Shown here: positions 54,801-63,533 of the stretch, piece by piece
Layout: every line of letters begins with the position of its first letter
Numbering within the stretch: the first letter of the stretch is position 1
Assembly: GCF_012641405.1 (NCBI RefSeq)
Contig: NZ_JABAII010000017.1
Coordinates: forward strand, 83,276-147,275
Origin: Rhizobium sp. P40RR-XXII
GTDB lineage: Bacteria; Pseudomonadota; Alphaproteobacteria; Rhizobiales; Rhizobiaceae
DNA: 64,000 nucleotides
Direction: 5' to 3'
Program-made: the position numbers and the translations under genes
The notes under the pieces: generated by a model
Database searches by the model: none
What the model saw: only the letters and a program-made list of their open reading frames with translations
What the model was told of the DNA's origin: nothing

Positions 54801-55859
54801 TCAAGGCGGGTAACCGCTGCCATTGGTTATTTCGAAGACGGCCGCATTGTCCTGGATTTCACGAAGGCCTTTGTAAGAGGCGTGACGAAGGTTGCCATCG
54901 TCAGTCCAGCCGCGAAACTCGATCTCCGCAATTAACGTCGGTTGCGCAAACACGAAGCGCTTCCCCTTGAGCGGCACCGCCGGCTTCGACGTCTTCAGGC
55001 GATCGAGCGTCCTCTTGAGATGGTCGGCATCCTTCGTGCTGAAGCCCGTTCCGACGGAGCCGACATACACCCAGTCATATCCACGCCTGCCGGCAAGCAA
55101 CAGACTTCCCAAGCCGCCGCGCGCAGTCTTCGACTGTTCGTATCCGACGATCATGAAGCTTTCGGATTGGACGCATTTGATCTTCAACCAGTCGCCGGTG
55201 CGGCCGCCCCGGTAGGGCGCATCGCGATGCTTGGCGATGATGCCTTCAAGACCGACCTGGCAGGCGTGGTCGAGCAAGGTTTCCCCATCCAGCGCCAGTT
55301 CCTCCGACAGCCGAATTGCACTCTCACCACCGGCCGGAACGAAATCCTCGAGAAAATGACGGCGCACTGACAGCTCGGTTCGTGTGAAGTCGTGACCATC
55401 GAGGTAAAGAAGGTCGAAGGCGAAGAGAATGGCTTCCGTCGAGATGCGCTTTCCGCCCCGACCGCCGAGCGAACGCTGCAGCGCTCCAAAATCCGATCTG
55501 CCCTGCCCATTGAGAACGACGGCCTCGCCATCCAGGATGGCGCGCGTGGTACCCAGCTTGCGTGCCGCCTCGGCTATCGCCGGAAATCGATGTGTCCAGT
55601 CGTGGCCGCCGCGTGTGACGATCCGAACGCCCTCCGGCTCGATATGAACAGCAAGTCGATAGCCGTCCCATTTCACCTCATAGAGCCAATCCGGACCCAC
55701 CGGGACTGTTGGCCTCAAAAGGGCGAGGCAAGGCTCGATCCGTTCCGGCATCGGGTCGAACGGCAGGCTGGGCTGATCCGGATCGCGTTTGCGGATCGGG
55801 CGAGATTGACGCGATGACATCGACGTGTCGAGGAGGGGGAGGGCATGGCGGCGGATCAT
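54801..55859 (-). CDS. LigD-type ATP-dependent DNA ligase (ligase module only)
   Basis: 352 residues from ATG 55859; an internal ATG at 55820 is an alternative. It carries only the adenylating ligase part: motif I EVKWDGYRL with Lys63, then ILDGEAVVLNGQG, FAFDLLYLDG, GLEGIIAKHRDAPY and WLKIKC, then the OB-fold with AEIEFRGWTDDG. The phosphoesterase and polymerase modules of full LigD are absent. It starts three bases after the upstream ku stop, so translation is coupled. It probably seals ends processed by Ku, alone or with the full LigD encoded at 48954. Confidence 0.93.
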   Translation of the reverse strand: MIRRHALPLLDTSMSSRQSRPIRKRDPDQPSLPFDPMPERIEPCLALLRPTVPVGPDWLYEVKWDGYRLAVHIEPEGVRIVTRGGHDWTHRFPAIAEAARKLGTTRAILDGEAVVLNGQGRSDFGALQRSLGGRGGKRISTEAILFAFDLLYLDGHDFTRTELSVRRHFLEDFVPAGGESAIRLSEELALDGETLLDHACQVGLEGIIAKHRDAPYRGGRTGDWLKIKCVQSESFMIVGYEQSKTARGGLGSLLLAGRRGYDWVYVGSVGTGFSTKDADHLKRTLDRLKTSKPAVPLKGKRFVFAQPTLIAEIEFRGWTDDGNLRHASYKGLREIQDNAAVFEITNGSGYPP

Positions 55860-55862
55860 GGC

Positions 55863-56681
55863 TCAACGCCTGCCGGGCCGATTCTCGGCATCCACGGATT
55901 TGCGGAGAGCGTCCATGATGTTGATGACGTTGCTCGGCGCTGGCTCCGCCTGATCTTTGGCGTTCGGCTTGGTCTTCACTGGCTTCTTCATTTGTTTTTT
56001 CTTCGCCGCAATAATATCGAGCAGCTTATCCTGGACCGGGTCGGAGGCCATTTTCGGGCTCCAGGGTTGCGTCTGCTTCTTGATCAGTTGTAGCACCAGT
56101 GGCATCATTTCCTGGTCCGCCGGCTCGTCGTCCACTCGCTCGAAGTACAGATCCGCATCCCGCACTTCATCGCCATAGCGCAGCGTCCACAGCACGATGC
56201 CTTTGCCGCGTGGCTCCAACATGACGGCGCGCTCACGCCGGGAAATCACCAATCGCGAAATGCCGACCATGTTCTCGGCCGCCATGGCGTCACGGATCAC
56301 GGAGAAGGCTTCCTCTCCGACCGGATCGTCCGGAGAGAGATAGTAGGGCGTGTCGAGCCAGATCCACTCGACGCTGTCTCGGGGCGCGAACACCTCGATG
56401 TCGATCGTCTTGGTGCTTTCGAGCGCGACATTCTCCAGTTCCTCGTCTTCCAGGATCACGTATTCGTCTTCGCCGCGTTGATAACCTTTGACTTCATCGT
56501 CTTCGTTGACCGCCTTGCCGGTCACCGCGTCGACGTAATGGCTGACGATGCGATTGTGCGTCTCACGATTCAACGTGTGGAAACGCACCTTCTCGTTTTC
56601 GGATGTCGCTGGCATCATCTGTACAGGGCAGGTGACCAGCGAGAGCTTGAGATAGCCTTTCCAATAGGGGCGGAGCGCCAT
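55863..56681 (-). CDS. ku: Ku protein, non-homologous end joining
   Basis: A 272-residue bacterial Ku. Starts RPYWKGYLKLSLVTCPVQMM; FHTLNRETHNRIVSHYVD and ALESTKTIDIEVFA follow in the beta-barrel, and YYLSPDDPVGEEAF and MVGISRLVISRRERAVMLEP in the centre. The C-terminus is Lys-rich (KKKQMKKPVKTKPNAKDQ). Ku dimers thread on to broken DNA ends and recruit LigD. It lies 11 bp after another ku gene and just before a ligase gene. Paired Ku genes are typical of rhizobia and may act as a heterodimer. Confidence 0.97.
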   Translation of the reverse strand: MALRPYWKGYLKLSLVTCPVQMMPATSENEKVRFHTLNRETHNRIVSHYVDAVTGKAVNEDDEVKGYQRGEDEYVILEDEELENVALESTKTIDIEVFAPRDSVEWIWLDTPYYLSPDDPVGEEAFSVIRDAMAAENMVGISRLVISRRERAVMLEPRGKGIVLWTLRYGDEVRDADLYFERVDDEPADQEMMPLVLQLIKKQTQPWSPKMASDPVQDKLLDIIAAKKKQMKKPVKTKPNAKDQAEPAPSNVINIMDALRKSVDAENRPGRR

Positions 56682-56692
56682 TTAAGCCTCAC

Positions 56693-57592
56693 TCAGCCAG
56701 CGCGGCGCTGCTGGGTACCAGCAGAGCCGCGGGATTTCGGGATTGCTGCCCGCTTTGCATCCTGTTTGCTCTTTCCGGCATTGCTCGCAGTGCCCGTGCG
56801 TTTTGCTTTTGCAGGCGCAGTCATTCCCGCGCTCTCTCGAAGTGCCTGCAGCAGGTCGCCCTTTTTCGATGGTGGCGGAGCCTTCTTCTTCGGCAGCGTG
56901 CGGCCCTCGATCTTGGCCTTCACGAGCTCGGCGACGGCCGCCTCGTATCGATCATCAATCTGGCTCGGATCGAATGCGCCCTTCTTCGTATTGATGATGT
57001 GCGTGGCAAGCTCCAGCATCTCACCTTCGATCTTCAGGTCCGGCATTTCATCAAAGGCATTTTCGGAAGACCGAACCTCGTAATCGTAGTTTAGGGTGGA
57101 TCCAATCAGACCTTTGTCATGTGGGCGGATCAAAAGCGTGCGTAAGCGACGGAAGAGGACTGTGCGGGCAATCGCGGCGACCTTGGCTTTCTTCATGCCG
57201 TCCCGCAAAAGCTTGAAGGCTTCGCTGCCCATCTTGTCGGGAGCAAGATAGTAGGGCTTGTCAAAATAGATGTCGTCGACCTCGTCGCAGGGGATGAAAG
57301 CTTCGATCCTCAGCGTCTTGTCACTATCCGGAATGGCGGCGGCGACTTCTTCCGGTTCAAGGACGACATAACGCCCGTCTTCGATCTCGAAACCTTTGAC
57401 TTGGTCCTCGCGGTCAACCGGCTCCTCAGTTTCGCTATCGATGAATTCCCGGCGGACGCGGTTTCCCGTGGCCCGATTGAGCGTGTGAAACGCAATGCGT
57501 TCGGATGTGGAGGCCGCGGTATAGAGCGCCACCGGGAAAGCAACCTCTCCGAATTTGATAAAGCCTTTCCAGTTCGCTCGAGGAGCAACCAT
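56693..57592 (-). CDS. ku: Second Ku protein, first gene of the operon
   Basis: 299 residues from ATG 57592; the frame upstream (57616) is not supported. GGGAG lies ahead. It begins VAPRANWKGFIKFGEVAFPV; FHTLNRATGNRVRREFID and IEAFIPCDEVDDIYFDKPYY with YLAPDKMGSEAF follow. The C-terminal 80 residues are Lys/Ala rich (KAPPPSKKGDLLQALRESAG), as in many Ku tails. It differs substantially from its neighbour, suggesting two specialised subunits rather than a recent duplicate. It heads the operon of four genes. Confidence 0.96.
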   Translation of the reverse strand: MVAPRANWKGFIKFGEVAFPVALYTAASTSERIAFHTLNRATGNRVRREFIDSETEEPVDREDQVKGFEIEDGRYVVLEPEEVAAAIPDSDKTLRIEAFIPCDEVDDIYFDKPYYLAPDKMGSEAFKLLRDGMKKAKVAAIARTVLFRRLRTLLIRPHDKGLIGSTLNYDYEVRSSENAFDEMPDLKIEGEMLELATHIINTKKGAFDPSQIDDRYEAAVAELVKAKIEGRTLPKKKAPPPSKKGDLLQALRESAGMTAPAKAKRTGTASNAGKSKQDAKRAAIPKSRGSAGTQQRRAG

Positions 57593-58092
57593 GATACGCG
57601 CACTCCCAACAACCAATCCGATACAACCGAGTCACCCGATTGATTGTTCCCAGCCGAAACGAATCTAACTTCAAATATTTTGATCGGTTGTCTTCCCGTT
57701 TTTCGCGTGGCGGCCATGCTTTTGATTCGATGCATCTTTTTACAGCGACGTGCGTTCGTGTTGTCCCGCAATCAGAGGGCTCCGTAGCACGATCACCGAA
57801 AGGATTTGCCTGTTTGCAGGCGCTCGCGATTTCTAAGGGAGATCGGACAACCTCATCCTGCCTGCCAAACCCGCCCCGCTCCAACGAGACAGCACTGGGA
57901 AATTCCGCAACTCGAGTGCCGCTGTGCTGAAACATGAATTGATGCCGCCGGGAAAGTGTATCGATCTCCATTGTTGCGGGCTTGCGAATTGGCTGCGTCT
58001 GGTCAAAAATTTTACTGCAGGGTAGTTGTGACAACATTCATGCTGCGTTCAGCCGTATGGTTTCAAGCTGATGACACGAATGGAGGTTCGCT
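57593..58092. other. Control region between the ku operon and the His-rich gene
   Basis: About 500 bp with no gene I can support. It should hold the promoter of the ku operon and, at the other end, that of the His-rich protein gene. I saw no convincing operator. Confidence 0.5.
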
Positions 58093-58371
58093 ATGAAAAT
58101 CTATCAGAGTCTACTTGCAGCGCTTCTGGGTGTCGGCTTGTTGATCGGTGCGGGTGCTGCATCCGCTGCCCCGATGATGAACATGACGAAACCGGAGGTC
58201 CAGTCATCCGTTCAAACGGTCCATTACCGCCGCCATTGGCATGGTCCGCGACATCATCGGCCTCACTATTGGGGATCGCATCGGAGCTACCGAAGCCATT
58301 ACTGGCGCGGCCATCATTACGGTTGGTACAAGCATCGTCATCACCACCATCACCGTTACTACCGCTACTGA
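58093..58371 (+). CDS. Small exported His/Tyr-rich protein
   Basis: A 92-residue protein with GGAGG ahead of the ATG. Residues 1-26 are a signal peptide (LLIGAGAASAAP). The mature part is extraordinarily rich in His, Tyr, Arg and Trp (RRHWHGPRHHRPHYWGSHRS, then a run ending HHHHHRYYRY). Such small exported proteins are common in Rhizobiales. Metal binding by the His clusters is likely but inferred; no family function is known. Confidence 0.75.
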   Translation: MKIYQSLLAALLGVGLLIGAGAASAAPMMNMTKPEVQSSVQTVHYRRHWHGPRHHRPHYWGSHRSYRSHYWRGHHYGWYKHRHHHHHRYYRY

Positions 58372-58430
58372 CCGAAGCTCGCGGAAAGCTGCATAAGGCC
58401 GCGAAAGAATAGAAGGTATTTGGAACCTTC

Positions 58431-58459
58431 CCCGAGGCGGAAATCGAATCTGCCTCGGG
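58431..58459 (+). terminator. Hairpin downstream of the His-rich gene
   Basis: CCCGAGGC (58431-58438) pairs with GCCTCGGG (58452-58459), loop of 13 bases. There is no T-tract, so it is at best a weak terminator. Confidence 0.5.
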
Positions 58460-59189
58460 AACAGCGGCGGCAGCTATGACGCTGCCTCGCCTCAACGATC
58501 TCTATAGGTCGCAGTTTTCATCGGCCTGCATTATGGCCCAGTTTCGAAACTGTTAAGTTCGCCACGTGGGTTGGGTCGCCTGTTTCACCACCGATGTCTC
58601 TGGAGCCTGCGGCATCCTGCCAACTCAATCACACGGCCTCTGGCGAAGCCGGTGCGGTGTTTAGCGATCGCAGGGCACTCATAGATCTTCAGTACGGAAT
58701 TCCTAAAAAATCGCGGCTTTGGCGACGAGGCCGCCTGAAACCGAAGACTTGCGGCTTGTTTGGTGAGCGCGACGAATGGCAAAGGGCTTTCGCGATTGAC
58801 CTGGGCAGGGTCTTGGTTCTCAGTCAACACTTCTGCTTTGGCCGCTTCGACCTAAAATAGGTTCGGATATTAACGGGTGCTTCGGCGACATCAGCGCTAG
58901 CCTGGGGGTCGCTTCCGTTTTGCTTTGCATGCTTGCGGAGGGGCGATGATATCGCCAGTGACGGCATGATCTCGAAGGACAGACTGCCTACAGACTTGCC
59001 GTTAGCCATCGCCTGCTGCCAGACGCAATCTGCGCAAGCCGATCTGCCGGTTCTCTCGGGGGCTGGATGGGGCATGTCTGGCCGCCGGCCGGCATGCCTT
59101 GATCGTCTTCTGCAATGGCCGCTTCGGACTCCCTCCCTCCCGCGCGGCTCCGCCCGTCGACGCTCCCTCCCATGCCCGATGAAAGCGGA

Positions 59190-59277
59190 ACGCAAAGAGC
59201 GGGGGCAGTCGATCCCGCCTCCCCGATGGGCCACTATGTTGACGCTCCTGCGGCTGCCCTTGTTCCGCTCTTTGCGT
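59190..59277. repeat. 13-bp perfect inverted repeat around a 62-base spacer
   Basis: ACGCAAAGAGCGG (59190-59202) is repeated in inverted form as CCGCTCTTTGCGT (59265-59277). A second complementary pair, GGCAG and CTGCC, lies just inside. It could form a long stem in single-stranded DNA, as at plasmid transfer or replication sites. Confidence 0.6.
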
Positions 59278-59438
59278 GTCGAGAATTCCCGAAATCCCGG
59301 CCCGCGGCCGGCGCCATGCTGATTTCTCCAATGCTCTTCATCATTTCCGGAGCGCGCGTGCTCGTTTCACGTCGCGCTGGCGCGATCAAAAGAGATGAGT
59401 CTGCGCGTTGCGCTGTCCGTAATCGTTTTCCAGCCGCA

Positions 59439-59455
59439 GCGCCGCCGGGCGGCGC
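59439..59455. repeat. GC-rich hairpin
   Basis: GCGCCGCC, one base, GGCGGCGC. It is followed at once by more GCCGCC-type sequence. Possible structural element of the gene-poor stretch. Confidence 0.5.
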
Positions 59456-60007
59456 CGCCGCGGCCGGAGTGAGCCGGCATCGCCGGCGAGCGGAGCAGGC
59501 GGAGGAAACCCGCGCCTCCTCATAGCGCCGTAGGGTTTTCCGGAGCCAGTGGGAAACGACCATCTGGCCCGGCATGCAGGTTTCTAAGATCGTTTAAGGC
59601 ATCCGCTCGTTGAATGGTCCGAGCTCTGTGCCGGTGGTACACAGCCGATCTTCCTTCGTCTCCGCCGTTCCCGGCGGCGGTTTCTTGTCCATCGGTTGCG
59701 CCGCAACCTTCGGTGGGGCCCGTTTAGGGCCACTCCAATTTGTTCGCCCCATGACATCGCCGCCCAGGCCGGTAAAGCGGCCCGTGAAGCCGTCTTTCTT
59801 CCGCGCCTGTCCGCAAGCGGACCCGTGAAGTTTTCCGTCTTCCGCGCCACGCCGCTTGACAGTCCTGTTCGCCGCCGCGGGGCGGGCTTTCGCCCTCCCC
59901 ACTCTGTCCCGGGGAATGTCAGAGGCCATTCCCCGGGAAAGACCGGGGAGGCTTCGCCCGAAGGGGCTGGCCCTTCGGATACCAACCGCAACCAATGGAG
60001 ACACACA

Positions 60008-60328
60008 ATGACCGACTACGCAAACTTTATCCACTTCGGCGAGAGCAAGACCCTCACTGGCAACATCGCTTCCATCTCTTATGATCTCGACATCACGGGG
60101 AAGGAAAACCGCAGCACCAATCCCGATGCGCCGGCTTACCGCCTCTTTGCCAAGTCTCCAAAGGGCCGGCAGGTGGAAATCGGTGCGATCTGGCGGAAAA
60201 AGAACCAGAGCGGTGGTGCCTATTACAGCCTTTCCATTAGCACCGGCCACGGCAGGCTCAATGCGAATTTGGGCCGCTATCCTGGTCAGGACGACGAGGA
60301 CCTGATGGCCGTCATTCCATGGGATTGA
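60008..60328 (+). CDS. DUF736-family plasmid protein
   Basis: A 106-residue protein from ATG 60008 with GGAG ten bases upstream. The frame is open further upstream but that part is not protein-like. The family pattern is complete: LTGNIASISYDLDITGKENR, YRLFAKSPKGRQVEIGAIWR, GGAYYSLSISTGHGRLNANL and GRYPGQDDEDLMAVIPWD. DUF736 genes are found almost only on conjugative plasmids and integrative elements of alphaproteobacteria, close to tra genes, as here. Function unknown. Confidence 0.95.
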   Translation: MTDYANFIHFGESKTLTGNIASISYDLDITGKENRSTNPDAPAYRLFAKSPKGRQVEIGAIWRKKNQSGGAYYSLSISTGHGRLNANLGRYPGQDDEDLMAVIPWD

Positions 60329-60823
60329 TGGCGTGATCTGAGCATCGGTTTCGCCCGGGGGATCACCTTCCCTCGGGCGCGCCGAATAACCCCGAAGAGC
60401 AAGAAATGACGATGCCACGGGATAGGCGGAGGCGCAAGCGACTGACATCGCCATGTCGCGCGCATCTGCCGTGTTCACAAGCACAGTTGGAGTAGGGTTC
60501 GTGCCCGTAAGAGCAACGGCAGACCGCTTCGCGGGAAGAAGGAGATCAGCGAGTAATCCCGCTTTTTTCCAACCGCTCGTAGATCGGAAATATGGAGAGA
60601 AGGGCTGGAGGCGGCCCTTCTCAAAAGGCTGGCTTTCCGACTGAGAATTCTGTTTCGGGAATGCCCCAATGTGATCGGCCGAACCAAAACCTTTCCGAAT
60701 CTTCTGACTCGCGGCGGAATTCACCTGCCCAGCGACGCATTTGAATCGGACAGAGTGTACTAATTCATTTCCATGATGGGTTCGATTATGGGACTGGCCG
60801 CTTGGCGCGACCCCGACGAGGGC
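60329..60823. other. Interval between DUF736 and traG
   Basis: About 500 bp between convergent genes. No gene, tRNA or clear repeat was found. A long minus-strand open frame crossing DUF736 is regarded as a shadow. Confidence 0.45.
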
Positions 60824-60857
60824 GGTCCTAACCTCTGCTGCCATCCATGTTAGGACC
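60824..60857. terminator. Perfect 9-bp inverted repeat at the traG stop codon
   Basis: GGTCCTAAC (60824-60832) and GTTAGGACC (60849-60857). The hairpin would overlap the traG stop at 60828 and end the traCDG transcript. No T-run follows, so the call is tentative. Confidence 0.5.
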
Positions 60858-62774
60858 TTCGCTTCGATGAAATAGATTCGTCCTGACACAGCTTTTCATG
60901 TCGTCACGCCGGAACCAGATGGCGCGCCCGCATCTAAGCGGCGGATTGCTTGATGTGAACACGATCTGTTCGTCTGCGCGCATACGCAGCACCTCGTGTG
61001 GCATAATCAACGGTCGGCGGCTCAGTTGCTTCGATCGCGACCGCGAAGATCCTTTCATTCCTGTCGAGCGGTTCATCTGATCGACCTCGACTGTGGTGTC
61101 GCCGCAGCGCTTCGAAATGTAGTCGGCGGTGTCTGGATCGTTGATAGCGGCAAACGAAATCCAGCTTGCGCTCTCGAACCATTTGCTTGCCGCATCGCGG
61201 CCGCCGTAGGCTTCCCGCATCTGGCCTATGGACTGGAAGATCATTGTCAAGGTGATGCCGTATTTCCGACCGGCGTCGCGCGCGGTTTCCAATATCCGCA
61301 TGTAACCAAGTCTGGCCACCTCATCGAGCAAAAACAGCGTACGTCCCTTCATCGCGCCGTCGCGGTTATAGATCGCATTCAGGAACGAGCCGATGATGAC
61401 GCGAGCGAGACCAGAATGGGTTTCCAACGCCATCAAGTCGATGTTGATGAAGACGTCGGTCTGGCCATTGGCCAACTCGTCGGTCAAGAACGTTGAACCG
61501 GACACCAGCGCGGCATAGTTGGGATAGGAAAGCCAGTGCGTATCCTTAATGACATTGGCGTAGACCCCTGAAAACGTTTCAGGTGTCATGTTCACAAACG
61601 CGGCAACATTTTCCCTCACAAAATTCGATTCCGAGTTGTCGTAGATGTCTCGAAGCCTCGCCCGCAGTTTCGGTTCCGGTTCGGACAGATTGGCACGCAC
61701 CAGTCGCAACGTTCTCTCCTCTCGTTCCGTATGACCGGAGAGGCACATGTCGGCTGTCATGGCGGTGAGCAATTGTAGTCCCGAGGATCGAAAGAAGTCG
61801 TCACGCACATTGGGCGCGCGACCGCTGTCGCTCATGATCCACGAGGCAACGGCGGAGATATCCTCTTCATCGGTGCCACCATAGCGCCCGATCCAGTCAA
61901 GCGCGTTGAAGCCAACCTCGGACGCTGCTGGGTCGAGAACGATCACCTTGCGGCCAGCTTTCCGTCGATGCTCGATGACCATCGGCGCGACCTCTTTCGA
62001 CGGGTCGAGTACGACAAGACCACCGCCCCATTTAAGTGCGGTCGGGATCGTCACCGACGTCGTCTTGAAGCCGCCAGAGCCGGCAAAGACAATGCCATGC
62101 GACGATCCGAACGTGCCGTCGAAGCAGAGCAACGGCGACTTGCCGCCCGCTCCCCAGCTATGCGGATTTTCAGCTCGGAACGTTATGGCCGCAATGCTGT
62201 CGCGGTCAACGCGGTAACGCTCGCCGATGACGATACCGCCGCTCTCCGGAAAGAGTTTTGTCGCATCCAGCATGCTCATCCAGTCGGTCTCACCATGCAC
62301 CGCTCGCTGTCCGCGAACGCGTCGCGGCATCGTCTGCGCAAAGGCGAGGTTTCCTTTCATCGCGACGCGCAAAGAGAAGATGCCGGCAAGGAAGACTATC
62401 ACCGCGCCGAGTATCGTAGATGGATCGGCATAGGCCAAGACCGATTGGCCCGCTGGGACACGATTGGCAAAGCCGCCGAGCCGAACCGTCTCCCGAAGCA
62501 CGGCGATCAGGATGACCACTACGCATCCAACGACAGCGCTCCAGCCGGCGGTTTTGATGTTTATCGCACCATTGATGGCGAACAGGCAGATCAGTCCGGC
62601 GCTGGCGGCAAGCGTATAGGGAAGCGCAAGGCCGATGCGGCCGAGAACCAGCTTGCTCTCGGCGGTCTTCCCGAAGGCAGCGAGCCAGAGCTCAATGCCC
62701 GGGATGAAAATCGTGGCCACGATCATGATTGCGGCCGGGACGATAGCTAGGAGGAACCTACTGGGTGTTATCAC
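60828..62774 (-). CDS. traG: Conjugal transfer coupling protein TraG (VirD4-like)
   Basis: 648 residues, the usual size of Ti-plasmid TraG. It starts with GTG at 62774, 17 bp inside the end of traD. The N-terminal 140 residues hold membrane segments (FLLAIVPAAIMIVATIF, then AVVGCVVVILIAVL and ILGAVIVFLAGIFSL). The ATPase domain has Walker A GSGGFKTTS at about 232-240 and Walker B TLFLLDEVARLG. It couples the relaxase-bound plasmid strand to the mating channel. It is the third gene of the traCDG operon. The C-terminus ends inside an inverted repeat. Confidence 0.97.
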   Translation of the reverse strand: MITPSRFLLAIVPAAIMIVATIFIPGIELWLAAFGKTAESKLVLGRIGLALPYTLAASAGLICLFAINGAINIKTAGWSAVVGCVVVILIAVLRETVRLGGFANRVPAGQSVLAYADPSTILGAVIVFLAGIFSLRVAMKGNLAFAQTMPRRVRGQRAVHGETDWMSMLDATKLFPESGGIVIGERYRVDRDSIAAITFRAENPHSWGAGGKSPLLCFDGTFGSSHGIVFAGSGGFKTTSVTIPTALKWGGGLVVLDPSKEVAPMVIEHRRKAGRKVIVLDPAASEVGFNALDWIGRYGGTDEEDISAVASWIMSDSGRAPNVRDDFFRSSGLQLLTAMTADMCLSGHTEREERTLRLVRANLSEPEPKLRARLRDIYDNSESNFVRENVAAFVNMTPETFSGVYANVIKDTHWLSYPNYAALVSGSTFLTDELANGQTDVFINIDLMALETHSGLARVIIGSFLNAIYNRDGAMKGRTLFLLDEVARLGYMRILETARDAGRKYGITLTMIFQSIGQMREAYGGRDAASKWFESASWISFAAINDPDTADYISKRCGDTTVEVDQMNRSTGMKGSSRSRSKQLSRRPLIMPHEVLRMRADEQIVFTSSNPPLRCGRAIWFRRDDMKSCVRTNLFHRSEGPNMDGSRG

Positions 62775-62973
62775 GAAAGGCCTCCGTGCCGATCGCCATC
62801 AGCCTTGCGCGCTCCGAACCATCGTTTTGCATCCGTGTTGCGGCATCAATGAGCAGTCCTAGAAGAAGGGCCCGCTTTTCATATCGCAGGCCAGCCTTCA
62901 CGATCAGGCCGCCAAGCTCGATTTTTTCGCGGGTATCCTTCCTTCGCGCTTCGCTGGACGAGATCTGGCGCAT
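62758..62973 (-). CDS. traD: Conjugal transfer protein TraD
   Basis: 71 residues from ATG 62973, exactly the length of Ti-plasmid TraD; a longer frame to 63144 overlaps traC and is less likely. The core is DTREKIELGGLIVKAGLR then RALLLGLLIDAA. It overlaps the start of traG. TraD is a small accessory transfer protein of unclear role. Confidence 0.93.
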   Translation of the reverse strand: MRQISSSEARRKDTREKIELGGLIVKAGLRYEKRALLLGLLIDAATRMQNDGSERARLMAIGTEAFRDNTQ

Positions 62974-62977
62974 CCGC

Positions 62978-63274
62978 TCAAGCCTCGCGAGTGCTGCTCT
63001 GAACAGTGCCAGTCTCGAGCGACGCGACAACCGCGCTACCGGCTCCAACCCCACCGCCGTTCTTTTTCTCGGCTGCATTTTCTTTTCCGCCGCGAAAGCG
63101 TTTGGCGATATCCTCGAAGGCCGTCTGAAGTGAGGCTTCATCAATCTCGATTTCGCCGAGACCCGCCCTTAGCGCGAGCCTGCCGATACGTTCGGCCTCG
63201 CGCGCCTCCGCCTGCCTGAGCTGGTCTTTGAGCCGCGCGATGTCTTCTCTGATTTTCGACGAGGGTTTCTTCAT
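62978..63274 (-). CDS. traC: Conjugal transfer protein TraC
   Basis: 98 residues: SSKIREDIARLKDQLRQAEA, then EAERIGRLALRAGLGEIEID and AFEDIAKRFRGGKE. This is the normal Ti-type TraC, an oriT-binding accessory protein with a coiled-coil N-terminus. It is divergent from traA across the oriT region and starts the traCDG operon. Its stop is four bases ahead of the traD start. Confidence 0.94.
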   Translation of the reverse strand: MKKPSSKIREDIARLKDQLRQAEAREAERIGRLALRAGLGEIEIDEASLQTAFEDIAKRFRGGKENAAEKKNGGGVGAGSAVVASLETGTVQSSTREA

Positions 63275-63348
63275 TTCGGTCGTTCATCCTCTTTCGTTTG
63301 GCGGTGCATCGGCAGCGCCGAAACTCGCCCGTATGCCTATCCAAGGAA

Positions 63349-63366
63349 ACGTGCAGATCTGCACGT
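63349..63366. promoter_or_regulatory. tra box: TraR quorum-sensing operator
   Basis: ACGTGCAGATCTGCACGT is a perfect 18-bp palindrome that differs from the Ti-plasmid tra box (ATGTGCAGATCTGCACAT) only at the symmetric second and second-last bases. It lies between the divergent traC and traA genes, as in Ti plasmids. There the AHL-bound LuxR-type activator TraR switches on both operons. traR and traI are not in the window. Confidence 0.92.
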
Positions 63367-63418
63367 CGGCAAAGCCGCCACTTTGACGGATGATCCCGGC
63401 CGTTCCGAAGGAGCGGGT

Positions 63419-63460
63419 CCAAGGGCGCAATTATACGTCGCTGACACGACGTCTTGCGTT
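63419..63460. other. oriT core, RSF1010/Ti type
   Basis: The sequence CCAAGGGCGCAATTATACGT (63419-63438) matches the Ti-plasmid transfer origin; the reverse complement of its AGGGCGCAATTA part resembles the RSF1010-type nick region. Next to it is a perfect inverted repeat, ACGTCG (63435-63440) and CGACGT (63447-63452). The site lies between traC and traA, where TraA and accessory proteins would act. The exact nick base is not assigned. Confidence 0.88.
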
Positions 63461-63533
63461 GCGGCTCCGCCAGGGGGCTCGATTGGCCCGCCGCTCCGAT
63501 GGACCGAGTTCGAACCAGGGAGCTTTCGTCGCC

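Larger units (their letters stand above)
58460..60007. other. Gene-poor plasmid-backbone stretch
   Basis: About 1.5 kb between the His-rich gene and DUF736. Open frames on both strands have no domain, no good ribosome binding sites, and compositions typical of chance frames in GC-rich DNA. The segment instead contains a long inverted repeat (59190-59277) and GC-rich hairpins near 59440, which suggest structural or replication/transfer sequence. Nothing specific can be assigned. Confidence 0.45.

Noticed and set aside
59594..60889. 431-codon minus-strand frame across DUF736
   Set aside because: It overlaps the well-supported DUF736 gene and the end of traG, and has no recognisable protein features.
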